A stretch of 64,000 nucleotides of DNA from RI-43 sp033764725 (GCA_033764725.1 JANRIR010000079.1:1-64000), one strand, 5' to 3'; counted from the first letter of the stretch, positions 51,104 to 60,516 are shown. Translations and numbers: made by a program. Notes: generated by a model not told the origin, from the sequence alone.

Positions 51104-52546
51104 TCAGGATTCGCGCCGAATGAGCTTTTTCAATGCGTCGATATCTTGACGCAGTTTTTCATCTGTATTGAGGCTTTCGATGATCTTGTCGCGCGAATAC
51201 ATGACCGTCGTGTGGTCGTAGCCTTTCGGCTGCTCGCCCTTGACGGCGGCCGGCGCGAACCGCCGCCCGATGTCCGGCAGCGACGCTTGGGTCATCTGCG
51301 TGCACAGATAGAAGGCCACCTGCCGCGGATAGGCGACCGCGCGCTGCCGCGACCGGCGCAGCAAGTCCGGCACGGTCATGTCGAAATACCGCGCCACCAC
51401 CTTCTGCACGAGCTGTATGGTCACGCGCCGGTCGCCGCCATCCGGCGGAAGCTTGCCGCGCAATGCGTTTTGAGCCGCGTCCACCCCAACCTCCAATCCT
51501 GACACTCTCGCCTCGACCACCAATTGATTGACGATGCCGTCGATCATCCGACCGCCGCCGTCGAGCCGGCTGATGATCATGTCCATGGCCTCATCCGTCA
51601 CCTTGAACCCGGGCATCCGCTCCGCCTGGAGGCGGACCTTCGTCTCCAGGATCCGCCGGCGCAGCGCGTCCGTCGGCTCGCTGATTTCGCACACCGCCGC
51701 GCTCTTGAGGCGCTGGCGCAGCCGCTCGTCGAGGCCCGGCAATTCGTCCGCGCTCTGATCGGCCGTCATCACGACGGACCGGCCGTGGCGATTGAGGATC
51801 GCGATCGTGTCGAACAATTCCTCTTGAGTCTTCGGCTTGTTGAGGAAGCGATGGCAATCGTCGATCAGCAGAAGCTCGACCTCGCGCACACCCCCCTTGA
51901 ACGAGGCCGCATCGCGGCGATTGAGATAGTTCTGGAATTCTTCGGTGAATTCCTGCGCCATCATCAGCCGCACCTTGCGCGTCGGGTGCAGGCGGCGCCA
52001 TTCGGCCTGGATGGCGTGCAGCAAGTGCGACTTGCCGACGCCGCACGGCCCGAAAAACAGCGTCAGCGGAAACGGCAGCGGCGCGCCGCTGGCGATCATC
52101 TTGGCGGTGATGGCGGCGCGGGCGTTCGTGGCGTCCTCGCAAAAGGTCTCGAAGGTGTCCTGCGCGCCGGAAAGAGCGTCGGTCGGCGTGTAGGCCGGCG
52201 CGGTCTCCGGCGGCGCAGCCGGCGCCTCGTCCAGAAGCGGGCGGAGAACCGCCGGCAGCTCGGCGGCGACCAGAACCTGCGACGGCTGGGCGACCTGCGT
52301 GTAGGCGCGCAGCCGGGCGTCGATCCGGTGCAACGCGGTGCGCCGCACCCAGGCGGCCGCGACAGCGTTGTCGGCGAGGAAAATCAACGCGCCGTCGAGC
52401 TCCGCAAGAAGACGAAGCGGCTCCAGATAGGACCGGAAATCATTGGCCCCAAACTCGGCGGTCAGCTCTTTCCTGACCATGCCGTAGGCGCGGATAGCGC
52501 CCGTGCTCGCCGTCAACGGGCGAGCGCCATGCTCGAAAATGTCCAT
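51104..52546 (-). CDS. dnaA: Chromosomal replication initiator DnaA, divergent form
   Basis: AAA+ initiator of 480 aa from the ATG at 52546, which has an AGGAGG ribosome site. Walker A is FFGPCGVGKSHLLHAI (166-173 core), Walker B is LLLIDDCHRF (225-230 core), and the arginine-finger region is LPGLDERLRQRL. The DNA-binding domain ends with DHTTVMYSRDKI. It differs from most DnaA proteins by about ten extra residues (431-443) between IGRRF and DHTTV, inside the helix-turn-helix region, and by AYPRQ where ARPRQ is usual. The frame is continuous, so this is not an error. Still certainly DnaA. Confidence 0.95.
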   Translation of the reverse strand: MDIFEHGARPLTASTGAIRAYGMVRKELTAEFGANDFRSYLEPLRLLAELDGALIFLADNAVAAAWVRRTALHRIDARLRAYTQVAQPSQVLVAAELPAVLRPLLDEAPAAPPETAPAYTPTDALSGAQDTFETFCEDATNARAAITAKMIASGAPLPFPLTLFFGPCGVGKSHLLHAIQAEWRRLHPTRKVRLMMAQEFTEEFQNYLNRRDAASFKGGVREVELLLIDDCHRFLNKPKTQEELFDTIAILNRHGRSVVMTADQSADELPGLDERLRQRLKSAAVCEISEPTDALRRRILETKVRLQAERMPGFKVTDEAMDMIISRLDGGGRMIDGIVNQLVVEARVSGLEVGVDAAQNALRGKLPPDGGDRRVTIQLVQKVVARYFDMTVPDLLRRSRQRAVAYPRQVAFYLCTQMTQASLPDIGRRFAPAAVKGEQPKGYDHTTVMYSRDKIIESLNTDEKLRQDIDALKKLIRRES

Positions 52547-52965
52547 GCCCCCGCACCTCCTCGTGCGCCCGCGGACGCGCCCAAGCGCCCGCAAGATCCA
52601 TCAGCAATCCATGCCCCTGCTGGAGACGCACTTCACCCGCCATGCGCCCGACATGCGTCGGGAGCAGCCCACGCCCATTACTTTTATGCGTTGGTGTGCG
52701 GACGAAGTTTTCGCCAGCGAGGCGTATGGTTACTCAGGCCGTTTTTGGAATCAACGGAACATTCGGACACCGGCCCAATAAATTAGACATCTTTTAACTA
52801 AGCGCTTGGAATCCTTACTGAAAACATCCCCATCGCGACGCCGCGACAGGCTGTCGTTTCGGCTGTGCAAAAGGCCGTGTGCGGACGGAAAGACACCCGT
52901 CCGTCATACGACAAAATTGAGTGATTTTCGCGTCTTGCGGGAGCCGCGGGACGCCGCCTCGGGCC
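52547..52965. promoter_or_regulatory. dnaA upstream region with candidate CtrA, GANTC and DnaA-box sites
   Basis: A 419-base gene-free gap before dnaA. GAATC (GANTC) sites are at 52748 and 52809. TTAG-N7-TTAAC at 52783-52798 is one base from the CtrA consensus. TGTGCAAAA at 52864-52872 fits the DnaA-box consensus TTWTNCACA in reverse. An AT-rich stretch covers about 52776-52801. I infer a regulated dnaA promoter; whether it is also an origin cannot be decided. Confidence 0.5.
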
Positions 52966-53235
52966 CTAAACCTTGGCCAGCGCCTTCACGCGCTTGCTCA
53001 GCCGGGAGACCTTCCGGGCGCTTGTGTTCTTGTGGATGACGCCCTTGCCGGCGGCGCGGGACGTTTCGGACTCGGCCGCGCGCAGCGCCGCTTCGGCGGC
53101 CTTGGCGTCGCCGGCGGCGATCGCCTCTTCCACGGCGCGCCACGTGGTCCGCATCCGCGAGCGGCGCGCCTTGTTCACCGCAGTGCGGCGCTCAATGACC
53201 CGGATCGCTTTTTTCGCGGACTTCGTGTTCGCCAT
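52966..53235 (-). CDS. rpsT: 30S ribosomal protein S20
   Basis: Ribosomal protein of 89 aa, entirely typical: MANTKSAKKAIRVIERRTAV, then a helical Arg/Ala-rich core and the conserved GVIHKNTSARKVSRLSKRVK. In many alphaproteobacteria rpsT lies directly upstream of dnaA, as here. Confidence 0.97.
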   Translation of the reverse strand: MANTKSAKKAIRVIERRTAVNKARRSRMRTTWRAVEEAIAAGDAKAAEAALRAAESETSRAAGKGVIHKNTSARKVSRLSKRVKALAKV

Positions 53236-53339
53236 GTCACCCTCGGCCCACAATCGGGGCGCTGCAAAAGAGCCGGGGGATATACCCATGCGCCGGCCCA
53301 GCGTCAATTCGCCGAACGCCGCGATTGCGTGTCCCGCGC

Positions 53340-54113
53340 TTAGCGGTGCGTGAAATTCGGCGGCCGCTTGGCGATGAAGGCGGCCATGCCTTCCTTCTGG
53401 TCGTCGGTGGCGAACAGGGCGTGGAACACGCGGCGCTCGAATTTCACGCCCTCCGCCAGCGTCGTCTCGAAGGCGCGGTTGATGGCTTCCTTGCATACCG
53501 ACACCGACGGCTGCGAGAAGCCGGCGATGATGCGCGCCGCCGCCAGCGCTTCGTCCAACAGCTTTTCCGGCGCGATCACGCGCGCGACGAGGCCGGAGCG
53601 CTCCGCCTCGGCGGCGTCCATCATGCGGCCCGTGAGGCACAGATCCATGGTTTTGGCCTTGCCCACCGCACGCGCCATGCGCTGCGATCCGCCCATGCCG
53701 GGCATCACGCCGAGCTTGATTTCCGGCTGGCCGAACTTCGCGGTCTCGGACGCGAAGATCATGTCGCACATCATCGCCAATTCGCAGCCGCCGCCGAGCG
53801 CGAAGCCGGACACCGCCGCGATGATCGGCTTGCGGAAGCGCGTCAGCCGGTCCCAGCCGGCGAACAGATCCTCGCGCAGCACGTCGGCGTAGGATTTGTC
53901 GGCCATTTCCTTGATGTCGGCGCCGGCGGCGAAGGCGCGGTCCGACCCGGTCAACACCACGCAGCCGATGGCGCCGTCGTCTTCGAACGCGTCGAGCGCT
54001 GCGCTGATGTCGGCGAGCACCTGGCGGTTGAGCGCGTTCAGGGCTTCGGGCCGATTGATGCGGATCAGGCCGACCGGCCCGTCGGTTTCGACGATCAGCG
54101 TGGCGTATGTCAT
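53340..54113 (-). CDS. Enoyl-CoA hydratase
   Basis: Crotonase-fold enzyme of 257 aa from the ATG at 54113. It has AFAAGADIKEM with the oxyanion-hole backbone, the catalytic-region ALGGGCELAMMCDM, and FGQPEIKLGVMPGMGGSQRM with the two Glu that activate water in true enoyl-CoA hydratases. Fatty-acid beta-oxidation is the likely pathway. It precedes rpsT on the same strand, as in Caulobacter-like genomes. Confidence 0.93.
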   Translation of the reverse strand: MTYATLIVETDGPVGLIRINRPEALNALNRQVLADISAALDAFEDDGAIGCVVLTGSDRAFAAGADIKEMADKSYADVLREDLFAGWDRLTRFRKPIIAAVSGFALGGGCELAMMCDMIFASETAKFGQPEIKLGVMPGMGGSQRMARAVGKAKTMDLCLTGRMMDAAEAERSGLVARVIAPEKLLDEALAAARIIAGFSQPSVSVCKEAINRAFETTLAEGVKFERRVFHALFATDDQKEGMAAFIAKRPPNFTHR

Positions 54114-54272
54114 GGCGGCCTCGGCGATGCAGCGTGCGGGCGGCATCGATAGCGCAGCCGCCGCGCGCCGTCAGGCCCTAGAATGGCGGCGGCCCAGATT
54201 GGTCGGTGCGGCGAAATGCGCTACGGTCTCGCGCAGGACGCGAACCGGCTGAAGCGATGTGGGGGCGTGACG

Positions 54273-56186
54273 ATGAAGCGCGTTTGGCTGGCTCTCGGCA
54301 TTGCAGGCGCGCTCCTCGCGCTGGGCCTCGGCGCCTTCATCGCGTTCTTTCCCAAGGATGCGGCGATCGCGGCGCTGGAGCGGCAGATCGAGACGACGAC
54401 GGGGCGCAGCGTGACGATCGAGGGCGAGGTCGGGCTGACGATCTTCCCCGCCTTGGGCCTGTCGGCCGAGCGCGTCGCGCTGTCGAACCCGAGCGGTTTT
54501 CCGCAAGGCGATTTCATCGCCGGGCGCAACGCGGCCTTCGCCGTTTCGGTGCTGCCGCTGCTGCGCGGCGCGATCGAGGTCAAGCGGCTGACGCTTGACG
54601 ATGCGCTGATCGATCTGCGCGCCACCGCGGAGGGCGCGGCGAATTGGACGTTTCCCGCGGCGCAAGCCGAGTCCCAACAGCAAAACGAGCTCAAGGCCTT
54701 GCGGCTGGAGAATGTGCGGCTGCGCAATGGCCGCGTGCGCTTCACCGGCGACAGCGGCGAACCGATCGAGCTCACGGCGATCGACGCCGGCGTCACGCTC
54801 GACTCGCTCGACGAGCCGGCGCGGATCGCCGCGGCGTTCGATTATCGCGGCCAGCGCATCGATTTGACCGCCGAGATCGCCGCCCCGCGCGCAGCGCTCA
54901 ATCAAGGCGAGACGCCGATCACGCTGCAGGCGCGCGCGCCTGTCATCGCCGCCTCGCTGACCGGCGCGGTCGACACCGCAGCGGGCGCGGTCTCCGGACA
55001 GATCGACGCGCGCGGCGACAGTCTGCGCGCGCTGATGGCGTGGATGGGCGCGCCTCTGCCCGAGGGCGACCAGTTCGGCCCCTTCTCGATCGCCGGCGCT
55101 TTGACCGCAGCCGACGGCGCGGCGGCGATCGCGGGCGGAACCTACCGTCTTGATGCGATCGCAGCGACCGGCGACGTCGGCCTGCGCAGCGCCGCGCAGG
55201 ATCGCCTAACGGCGACCGGCGCGCTGCGCATCGCCGCGCTCGATCTCAATCCCTATCTGCCCGCGCCGACGCAGGCGAACGCCGGCGCCGAAGGCGGCGT
55301 GAGCGTCGGAACGGCGTGGAGCGCAGCCCCGCTCGACCTTGCAGGCCTGCGCGCCATCGACGCCGATTTCGCGCTCGATCTCGGCGCCCTGACGTTCCAG
55401 CGCATGCGCTTTTCCGACGCGCAATTGCGCCTGCAGATCGCCGCCGGCGCGCTCGACGCCACGCTGTCGCGGGTGTCCTTCTATGGCGGCGGCGGAACCG
55501 CGCGGCTGCGCGTGGACGCGCGCAATGCGACGCCGGCGGTCGCGATCGATCTCGACGCGCAAAACATCCAGGCGCTGCCGCTGCTCACCGCCGCGATCGG
55601 CTTCGACAAGATCGAGGGGCGCGGCCGCCTGCGCGCCGCGCTCGCCGGCCAAGGCGCCTCGCAGGCGGCGATCATGCGCAGCCTCGACGGAACCATGGCG
55701 TTCACGTTCAATGATGGCGCGTGGCGCGGCGTCAATCTGGCGCGCGTGGCGCGCATGGTGCAGGCCGCCCTGTCGGGCAGCGAGGTTGGACCCGACAGCG
55801 CCACCGACTTCGCCGAATTCGCAGCGACCTTTGCGGTGACGAACGGCGCGGCGCAAACCACCGATCTGCGCATGCTCAATCCGTTCGTGCGTCTCGAGGG
55901 GCAAGGCGCAATCGATATCGGCGCGCAGACGATCGATATGAAAATCACGCCGCGCGCGGTGCGCTCCGCGCAGGGGCAGGGCGGCGCGCTCGACGCGGCC
56001 GGTCTCGGCGTGCCGTTCCGCATTTCCGGCCCGTGGACGCAGCCGCGCTATCGCCCCGAACTCGGCGACCTCGTGCGTGACCGCGCCCGCAGCGCCATCC
56101 AGGACCGTCTCGGCGGCGCGCTCGGGCAGCGCACGGGCGAACAGGCGCGACCCAATCCGCTGGGCGATTTGTTGCAGAGACGGTGA
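54273..56186 (+). CDS. AsmA-family envelope protein
   Basis: Inner-membrane-anchored protein of 637 aa from the ATG at 54273 (the frame is open upstream to 54183). One membrane helix at about residues 4-24 (MKRVWLALGIAGALLALGLG) is followed by a long periplasmic part: the conserved TGRSVTIEGEVGLTIFPALG (about 45-64) and a C-terminal DMKITPRAVRSAQGQGGALD. AsmA relatives are thought to help move phospholipids between membranes. A pair of hairpins follows the stop. Confidence 0.88.
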   Translation: MKRVWLALGIAGALLALGLGAFIAFFPKDAAIAALERQIETTTGRSVTIEGEVGLTIFPALGLSAERVALSNPSGFPQGDFIAGRNAAFAVSVLPLLRGAIEVKRLTLDDALIDLRATAEGAANWTFPAAQAESQQQNELKALRLENVRLRNGRVRFTGDSGEPIELTAIDAGVTLDSLDEPARIAAAFDYRGQRIDLTAEIAAPRAALNQGETPITLQARAPVIAASLTGAVDTAAGAVSGQIDARGDSLRALMAWMGAPLPEGDQFGPFSIAGALTAADGAAAIAGGTYRLDAIAATGDVGLRSAAQDRLTATGALRIAALDLNPYLPAPTQANAGAEGGVSVGTAWSAAPLDLAGLRAIDADFALDLGALTFQRMRFSDAQLRLQIAAGALDATLSRVSFYGGGGTARLRVDARNATPAVAIDLDAQNIQALPLLTAAIGFDKIEGRGRLRAALAGQGASQAAIMRSLDGTMAFTFNDGAWRGVNLARVARMVQAALSGSEVGPDSATDFAEFAATFAVTNGAAQTTDLRMLNPFVRLEGQGAIDIGAQTIDMKITPRAVRSAQGQGGALDAAGLGVPFRISGPWTQPRYRPELGDLVRDRARSAIQDRLGGALGQRTGEQARPNPLGDLLQRR

Positions 56187-56200
56187 AGCATGCGGGGTAT

Positions 56201-56228
56201 GAAGCATGGACGACCTCGTCCATGCTTC
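56201..56228. terminator. Perfect hairpin after the AsmA gene
   Basis: Thirteen-base arms GAAGCATGGACGA/TCGTCCATGCTTC with a two-base loop, starting 15 bases after the stop. There is no U-tract. It lies between convergent genes. Confidence 0.6.
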
Positions 56229-56255
56229 GGCGTTCACGAGATCGCGCGTTGCACG

Positions 56256-56277
56256 GCGCGGACGAGGTCGTCCGCGC
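56256..56277. terminator. Second perfect hairpin, before the mutM end
   Basis: Ten-base arms GCGCGGACGA/TCGTCCGCGC with loop GG. It shares the GGACGA core with the hairpin at 56201-56228, so the pair may have arisen together. It ends 9 bases before the mutM stop. Confidence 0.6.
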
Positions 56278-56286
56278 TCCTTGGGC

Positions 56287-57150
56287 TTAACGCTGACAAA
56301 CCGGGCAGTAAAAGCTCGAGCGCCCCGATTGGACAACGCGCCGGACGACGCCTTTGCATCCCGGCTTCGCGCACGCCGCCCCTTCGCGGTCATAGACGTT
56401 GAAGCGATGCTGAAAATATCCGAGCGCGCCATCGGCGCCGGCATAGTCCCGCAAAGTCGATCCGCCCGCCTCGATCGCCTCTTCCAAAACCGCGCGCACC
56501 GCAACGGCCAGCGCCTCCAGCCGCGCGCCCGAAATGCGCCCGGCCATGCGCTTCGGCGACACGCCGGCGCGATGCAACGCTTCGCAGACGTAAATGTTGC
56601 CAAGGCCCGCAACGATGCGCTGGTCGAGCAGCGCCGCCTTGATCGGCGTTTTCTTGCCTTTCAGTTTTTCGGTCAGCAATGCGGCGCTGAAGCCGTTGCC
56701 GAGCGGCTCCGGGCCCATGCCCGAAAAATAGGGATGCGTTTCGAGCGCGGCTTCGGGGATCACATCCATGTAGCCGAAGCGGCGCGGATCGTTGAACGCC
56801 AGCTGCGCGCCTTTCTCCAGCGCGATCTCGACATGGGTGTGCGCGGGATCGGGCAGCGCCGCAAAATAGAAATCGCCAGGCCGCGCGGCGATGTGGGGCG
56901 CGGTGACCGTGAACCGGCCCGTCATGCCCAGATGCGTGATCCAGACCTCGCCGGTGTCGAGCCGCGCCAGCAGATATTTGGCGCGGCGCGAAAGCGCTTC
57001 GACGCGCGCGCCAGCCAGGCGCTCGGCGAACCGTTCGGGAAACGGAAACCGCAGATCAGCGCGGTTGAGCCGCACGCTCTCGATGCGGCGGCCTTCCAGC
57101 GCCGGAGCGAGGCCCCGCCGCACCGTTTCCACTTCAGGCAATTCCGGCAT
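56287..57150 (-). CDS. mutM: Formamidopyrimidine-DNA glycosylase
   Basis: DNA repair glycosylase/AP lyase of 287 aa that removes 8-oxoguanine. N-terminus MPELPEVETVRRGLAPAL has the catalytic Pro1 and Glu2. LDQRIVAGLGNIYVCEALHR is the helix-two-turn-helix, and the C-terminal zinc finger is ACAKPGCKGVV and FYCPVCQR. All key residues are present. It diverges from ubiE. Confidence 0.97.
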   Translation of the reverse strand: MPELPEVETVRRGLAPALEGRRIESVRLNRADLRFPFPERFAERLAGARVEALSRRAKYLLARLDTGEVWITHLGMTGRFTVTAPHIAARPGDFYFAALPDPAHTHVEIALEKGAQLAFNDPRRFGYMDVIPEAALETHPYFSGMGPEPLGNGFSAALLTEKLKGKKTPIKAALLDQRIVAGLGNIYVCEALHRAGVSPKRMAGRISGARLEALAVAVRAVLEEAIEAGGSTLRDYAGADGALGYFQHRFNVYDREGAACAKPGCKGVVRRVVQSGRSSFYCPVCQR

Positions 57151-57227
57151 GAAAAACCGTTGGGAGACAAAGCCGATGGGGCGTTTCGCCCTGCCGCGCG
57201 ATATAGCCCTTCAGGCCACGCATCGCT

Positions 57228-58001
57228 ATGTCAGGACCGATGAGCAGCGCCCCCGACACCGCCAGCTTCGGCTTTCAGGACATCCCCAGGAGCGAGAAGA
57301 CCGGCCGCGTGCGGGCCGTGTTCGACCGCGTGGCAAGCCGCTACGACCTGATGAACGACGCCATGTCGGGCGGCCTGCACCGGCTGTGGAAGGATGCGGC
57401 GGTCGCCCGGCTCAACCCGCAGCCCGGCGAAACCATCCTCGACGTCGCCGGCGGCACCGGCGACATCGCCCGGCGCATCCGCCGCCGCACCGAGGCCGCC
57501 CGCGCCCGTCGGGGCGGCGAGCCGGCGTCGATCGTGGTGGCCGATATCAACGCCGAAATGCTCGCGGCCGGCCGGCGGCGCGGCGAGGACGGCCTCGCCT
57601 GGCTGTGCGCCGACGCCCAGGCCCTGCCCTTCCCCGACCGCTGGGCCGACGCCTACGTGATCTCTTTCGGCATCCGGAACTGCGCCGACATCCCCGCCGT
57701 GCTGGCCGAGGCGCGGCGTGTGCTGAAGCCGGGCGGGCGGTTTTTCTGTCTCGAGTTCTCTCGCCTGGCGATCCCCGGGCTGGACGGGGTCTATGACGCC
57801 TATTCCTTCCGGGCGATCCCGGCGATGGGGCGGCTTCTCGCGGGCGATGCGGACTCCTATCGCTATCTCGTGGAATCGATCCGCAGGTTTCCGGATCAGG
57901 AACGTTTCCGCGCTATGATCCAAGACGCCGGGTTCAAGCGGGTCGGCTTCGAGAACTATGCCGGCGGGGTCTGCGCCTTGCACTGGGGTTGGGCCCTCTA
58001 G
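57228..58001 (+). CDS. ubiE: Ubiquinone/menaquinone methyltransferase UbiE
   Basis: SAM-dependent C-methyltransferase of ubiquinone synthesis, 257 aa (an ATG at 57240 would give 253). Motif I is LDVAGGTGDIARRIRRR, and the family signatures are RVRAVFDRVASRYDLMNDAM near the start and VISFGIRNCADIPAVLAEAR in the middle. ubiB follows 23 bases later and is likely cotranscribed. Confidence 0.95.
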   Translation: MSGPMSSAPDTASFGFQDIPRSEKTGRVRAVFDRVASRYDLMNDAMSGGLHRLWKDAAVARLNPQPGETILDVAGGTGDIARRIRRRTEAARARRGGEPASIVVADINAEMLAAGRRRGEDGLAWLCADAQALPFPDRWADAYVISFGIRNCADIPAVLAEARRVLKPGGRFFCLEFSRLAIPGLDGVYDAYSFRAIPAMGRLLAGDADSYRYLVESIRRFPDQERFRAMIQDAGFKRVGFENYAGGVCALHWGWAL

Positions 58002-58024
58002 CCGCGGGCGGGATAGGGAGACGC

Positions 58025-59758
58025 ATGCTCGCCGCCATCGGCCACACCTTCCGGCTGCTCCGGGTCGCGTTCACGCTGGCGCGTTACGACGCACTCGCCC
58101 CGAGCGAGTACCGCCAGCGCATGCCCGCCGCCTATCGCGTGCTCGGCGCGCTGCTGACGCCGATCGTGCGGGCGCGAAAGCCGAAAAGCGTCGGCGCGCG
58201 GCTGGCCATGGCGCTGGAGCGGTTGGGGCCCGCCTATGTGAAGTTCGGCCAGTTTCTCGCCACCCGGCCCGACATTATCGGCGTCACCGCCGCGCAGGAC
58301 ATGGCGCGCCTGAAGGATCGGCTGCCGCCGTTCTCGCGCGTCGCCGCGCTCGACACCATCAACGCCGAACTCGGCGGCACCGAGAGCCTGTTCGGCGCGA
58401 TCTCGGAAGCGATGGCGGCGGCCTCGATCGCACAGGTCCACCAGGCGATTCTGCCCAGCCGCGAGGTGCGCGCGGTGAAAGTGCTGCGCCCGCGCATCGA
58501 AAAAAAGCTGGCGCGCGAGATGGCGGCGCTGCGATTCGCGGCCCAGGCGGTGGAGTTCTTCTCGGTGCGGTCGCGCCGGCTCGAGCCCGTGCAATTCGTC
58601 GACACCGTGTCGAACGCGCTGGCGCGCGAACTCGATCTGCGGCTCGAGGCGGGCGCTGCGGCAGAGTTTCGCGAGGTCGCAGCCGTCGACGGGTATTTGT
58701 CGGTTCCGGCAATCGACTGGACGCGCTCGGCCAAGCGCGTCATGACGCTCGACTGGATCGAAGGCGTCGCGCTGACCGACAAACGCGGCCTGGAGAAGGC
58801 CGGCGCCGACCAACCGGCTCTGGCGATCGCGGTCACGCGCGGCTTCCTCGCCTCGGCGCTCGATCACGGCTTCTTCCATGCCGACATGCACGAAGGCAAT
58901 CTGATCTACGGCAAGGACGGCAAGCTCTGGGTCGTCGATTTCGGCATCATGGGCCGCATCGGGCACAAGGAGCGCCGCTACCTCGCCGAGATCCTCTACG
59001 GTTTCCTGCGGCGCGACTACAAGGCGGTGGCGCAGGTCCACGCGGTCGCCGGTTATGTGCCGGAACGCTTCACGGTCGAGGAGTTCGCCCAGGCGCTGCG
59101 CGCCATCGGCGAACCGATCTTCGGCAAGACGGCCGAGTCGATCTCGATGAGCCGCCTGCTGCTGCAATTGTTCGACGTCACGCACCTGTTCGGCATGCAT
59201 TTGCGGCCCGAGCTGGTGCTGCTGCAAAAGACGATGGTGCAAGTCGAGGGCGTCGCGCGCGCGCTCGATCCGCAGCACGACATGTGGGCCGCTGCGCGCC
59301 CGATCGTCGAACGCTGGGTCAAGCGCGAGCTCGGCGCCGAAGCGATGACGCGGCGCGGGCTCGCCGAAGCCGGCGACGCCTGGACCGCCGTGCGCCGCCT
59401 GCCGAAAACGCTCGCCGCGCTGGAGGCTGCCGCGCGCACCGTGGCCGACGGCGCGCCGGAGGCGGCGCGCGCGCGCTTTCATTGGCGCAGCTTCTGGATC
59501 GGTCTCGCGCTCGGCGCGCTTGTGCTTTTGGCGTTCGCGATGCGCGCGCCGCGCATCGTGCTGCCGGCGGAATTTTCGCGCACCGAGCAGATCGAGCGTA
59601 GCCTGCAAGACGAGCGGGCGAAGGCGCTTGCGGAGGAACACCGCCTGCAGCATGAAATTTTGCGCCTGAGGCAAGAGGCGGAGGCGCTGCGCAACCGGCA
59701 GGCGCCGATCGGCGCGCCCGCCGAAACGCAAGCCGCGCCGGCGCCTGCCCAGCCTTAG
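58025..59758 (+). CDS. ubiB: Ubiquinone biosynthesis kinase-like protein UbiB, with coiled-coil tail
   Basis: Atypical kinase-like ATPase of 577 aa that supports the ubiquinone complex at the membrane. The signature KFGQFLATRPDI (KxGQ), the Ala-rich AAASIAQVHQAIL, HADMHEGNLIYG and VVDFGIMGRIG are all present. The C-terminus has one clear membrane helix (about 495-515) where UbiB often has two, followed by about 45 residues of Glu/Arg-rich coiled coil and a Pro/Ala tail. The start at 58025 has a GGGAG ribosome site. Confidence 0.95.
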   Translation: MLAAIGHTFRLLRVAFTLARYDALAPSEYRQRMPAAYRVLGALLTPIVRARKPKSVGARLAMALERLGPAYVKFGQFLATRPDIIGVTAAQDMARLKDRLPPFSRVAALDTINAELGGTESLFGAISEAMAAASIAQVHQAILPSREVRAVKVLRPRIEKKLAREMAALRFAAQAVEFFSVRSRRLEPVQFVDTVSNALARELDLRLEAGAAAEFREVAAVDGYLSVPAIDWTRSAKRVMTLDWIEGVALTDKRGLEKAGADQPALAIAVTRGFLASALDHGFFHADMHEGNLIYGKDGKLWVVDFGIMGRIGHKERRYLAEILYGFLRRDYKAVAQVHAVAGYVPERFTVEEFAQALRAIGEPIFGKTAESISMSRLLLQLFDVTHLFGMHLRPELVLLQKTMVQVEGVARALDPQHDMWAAARPIVERWVKRELGAEAMTRRGLAEAGDAWTAVRRLPKTLAALEAAARTVADGAPEAARARFHWRSFWIGLALGALVLLAFAMRAPRIVLPAEFSRTEQIERSLQDERAKALAEEHRLQHEILRLRQEAEALRNRQAPIGAPAETQAAPAPAQP

Positions 59759-59860
59759 CGGCGGGCGAACACGGTAAGCGCTGCGTTCATCATGTCCCCA
59801 AACGCTTTTTCAAGTCGCCTCGAGGCATAATCGCGGCTCCGCCTGCACGGGTAGACCGCC

Positions 59861-60442
59861 ATGTTTCGACTTTTCGCGCGCAAAGCGCCCCGCCGACCGG
59901 TCGTGGTGGCGCGCCTCAATGCGCGGCTTAAGCCGCTGGATCGCGGCGCGGCGTTCGGTGACGCGGTCGATGCTTGGCTAGCGGAGAACGGCTTTGGCGA
60001 AGTCACCGGCGGCGGCACGGCGTTCACCCCCGGCGAAGGCGTTTCGAGCTGCGACCTGGAGGTTGAGGCGGAAGCCGTGACGCCCGAATTCCTCGCAGCG
60101 CTGGCAGAGAAACTCGATGCGCTCGGCGCGCCGGTGGGCTCGAAACTGATCCTCGACAACGGCGGCGAAATTCCCATTGGCGTCGACGAAGGCCTTGCGG
60201 TTCACGTCAACGGCACGGACCTGCCTGACGCCGTCTATGAAAGCTCCTCGCTGGAGGAATTGCGCACGCTGCTGGACTCGGCGCTCTCCGGGCGTGGCCG
60301 CGTGCTGAGCGATCACCACGGCGCAACCGAAAGCAGCCTTTATCTCTATGGCGAGAGCGCCGCAGCGATGCGGACGGCCATCGCCGACGTGCTGGCCACC
60401 TACCCGCTGTGCGAGCGCGCCCGGTTGGAGAAAATCGCCTGA
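59861..60442 (+). CDS. Conserved-looking protein of unknown function
   Basis: Protein of 193 aa that I do not recognise. There is no signal peptide or membrane segment. It is acidic, with strand-helix alternation and short distinctive stretches (FGDAVDAWLAENGFGEVTGG, LDALGAPVGSKLILDNGGEI, TDLPDAVYESSSLEELRTLL). The last 70 residues look like a compact alpha/beta domain ending in ERARLEKIA. Position between ubiB and coaBC gives no functional hint. Codon use is like the neighbours, so it is probably native. Confidence 0.6.
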   Translation: MFRLFARKAPRRPVVVARLNARLKPLDRGAAFGDAVDAWLAENGFGEVTGGGTAFTPGEGVSSCDLEVEAEAVTPEFLAALAEKLDALGAPVGSKLILDNGGEIPIGVDEGLAVHVNGTDLPDAVYESSSLEELRTLLDSALSGRGRVLSDHHGATESSLYLYGESAAAMRTAIADVLATYPLCERARLEKIA

Positions 60443-60516
60443 CCGCGGCGCCCGATTGCGACGCCGCAGCGCAGCGCCTATCTTCGCGCCAGTCCTGATC
60501 GCGAGCACGCACGGCC

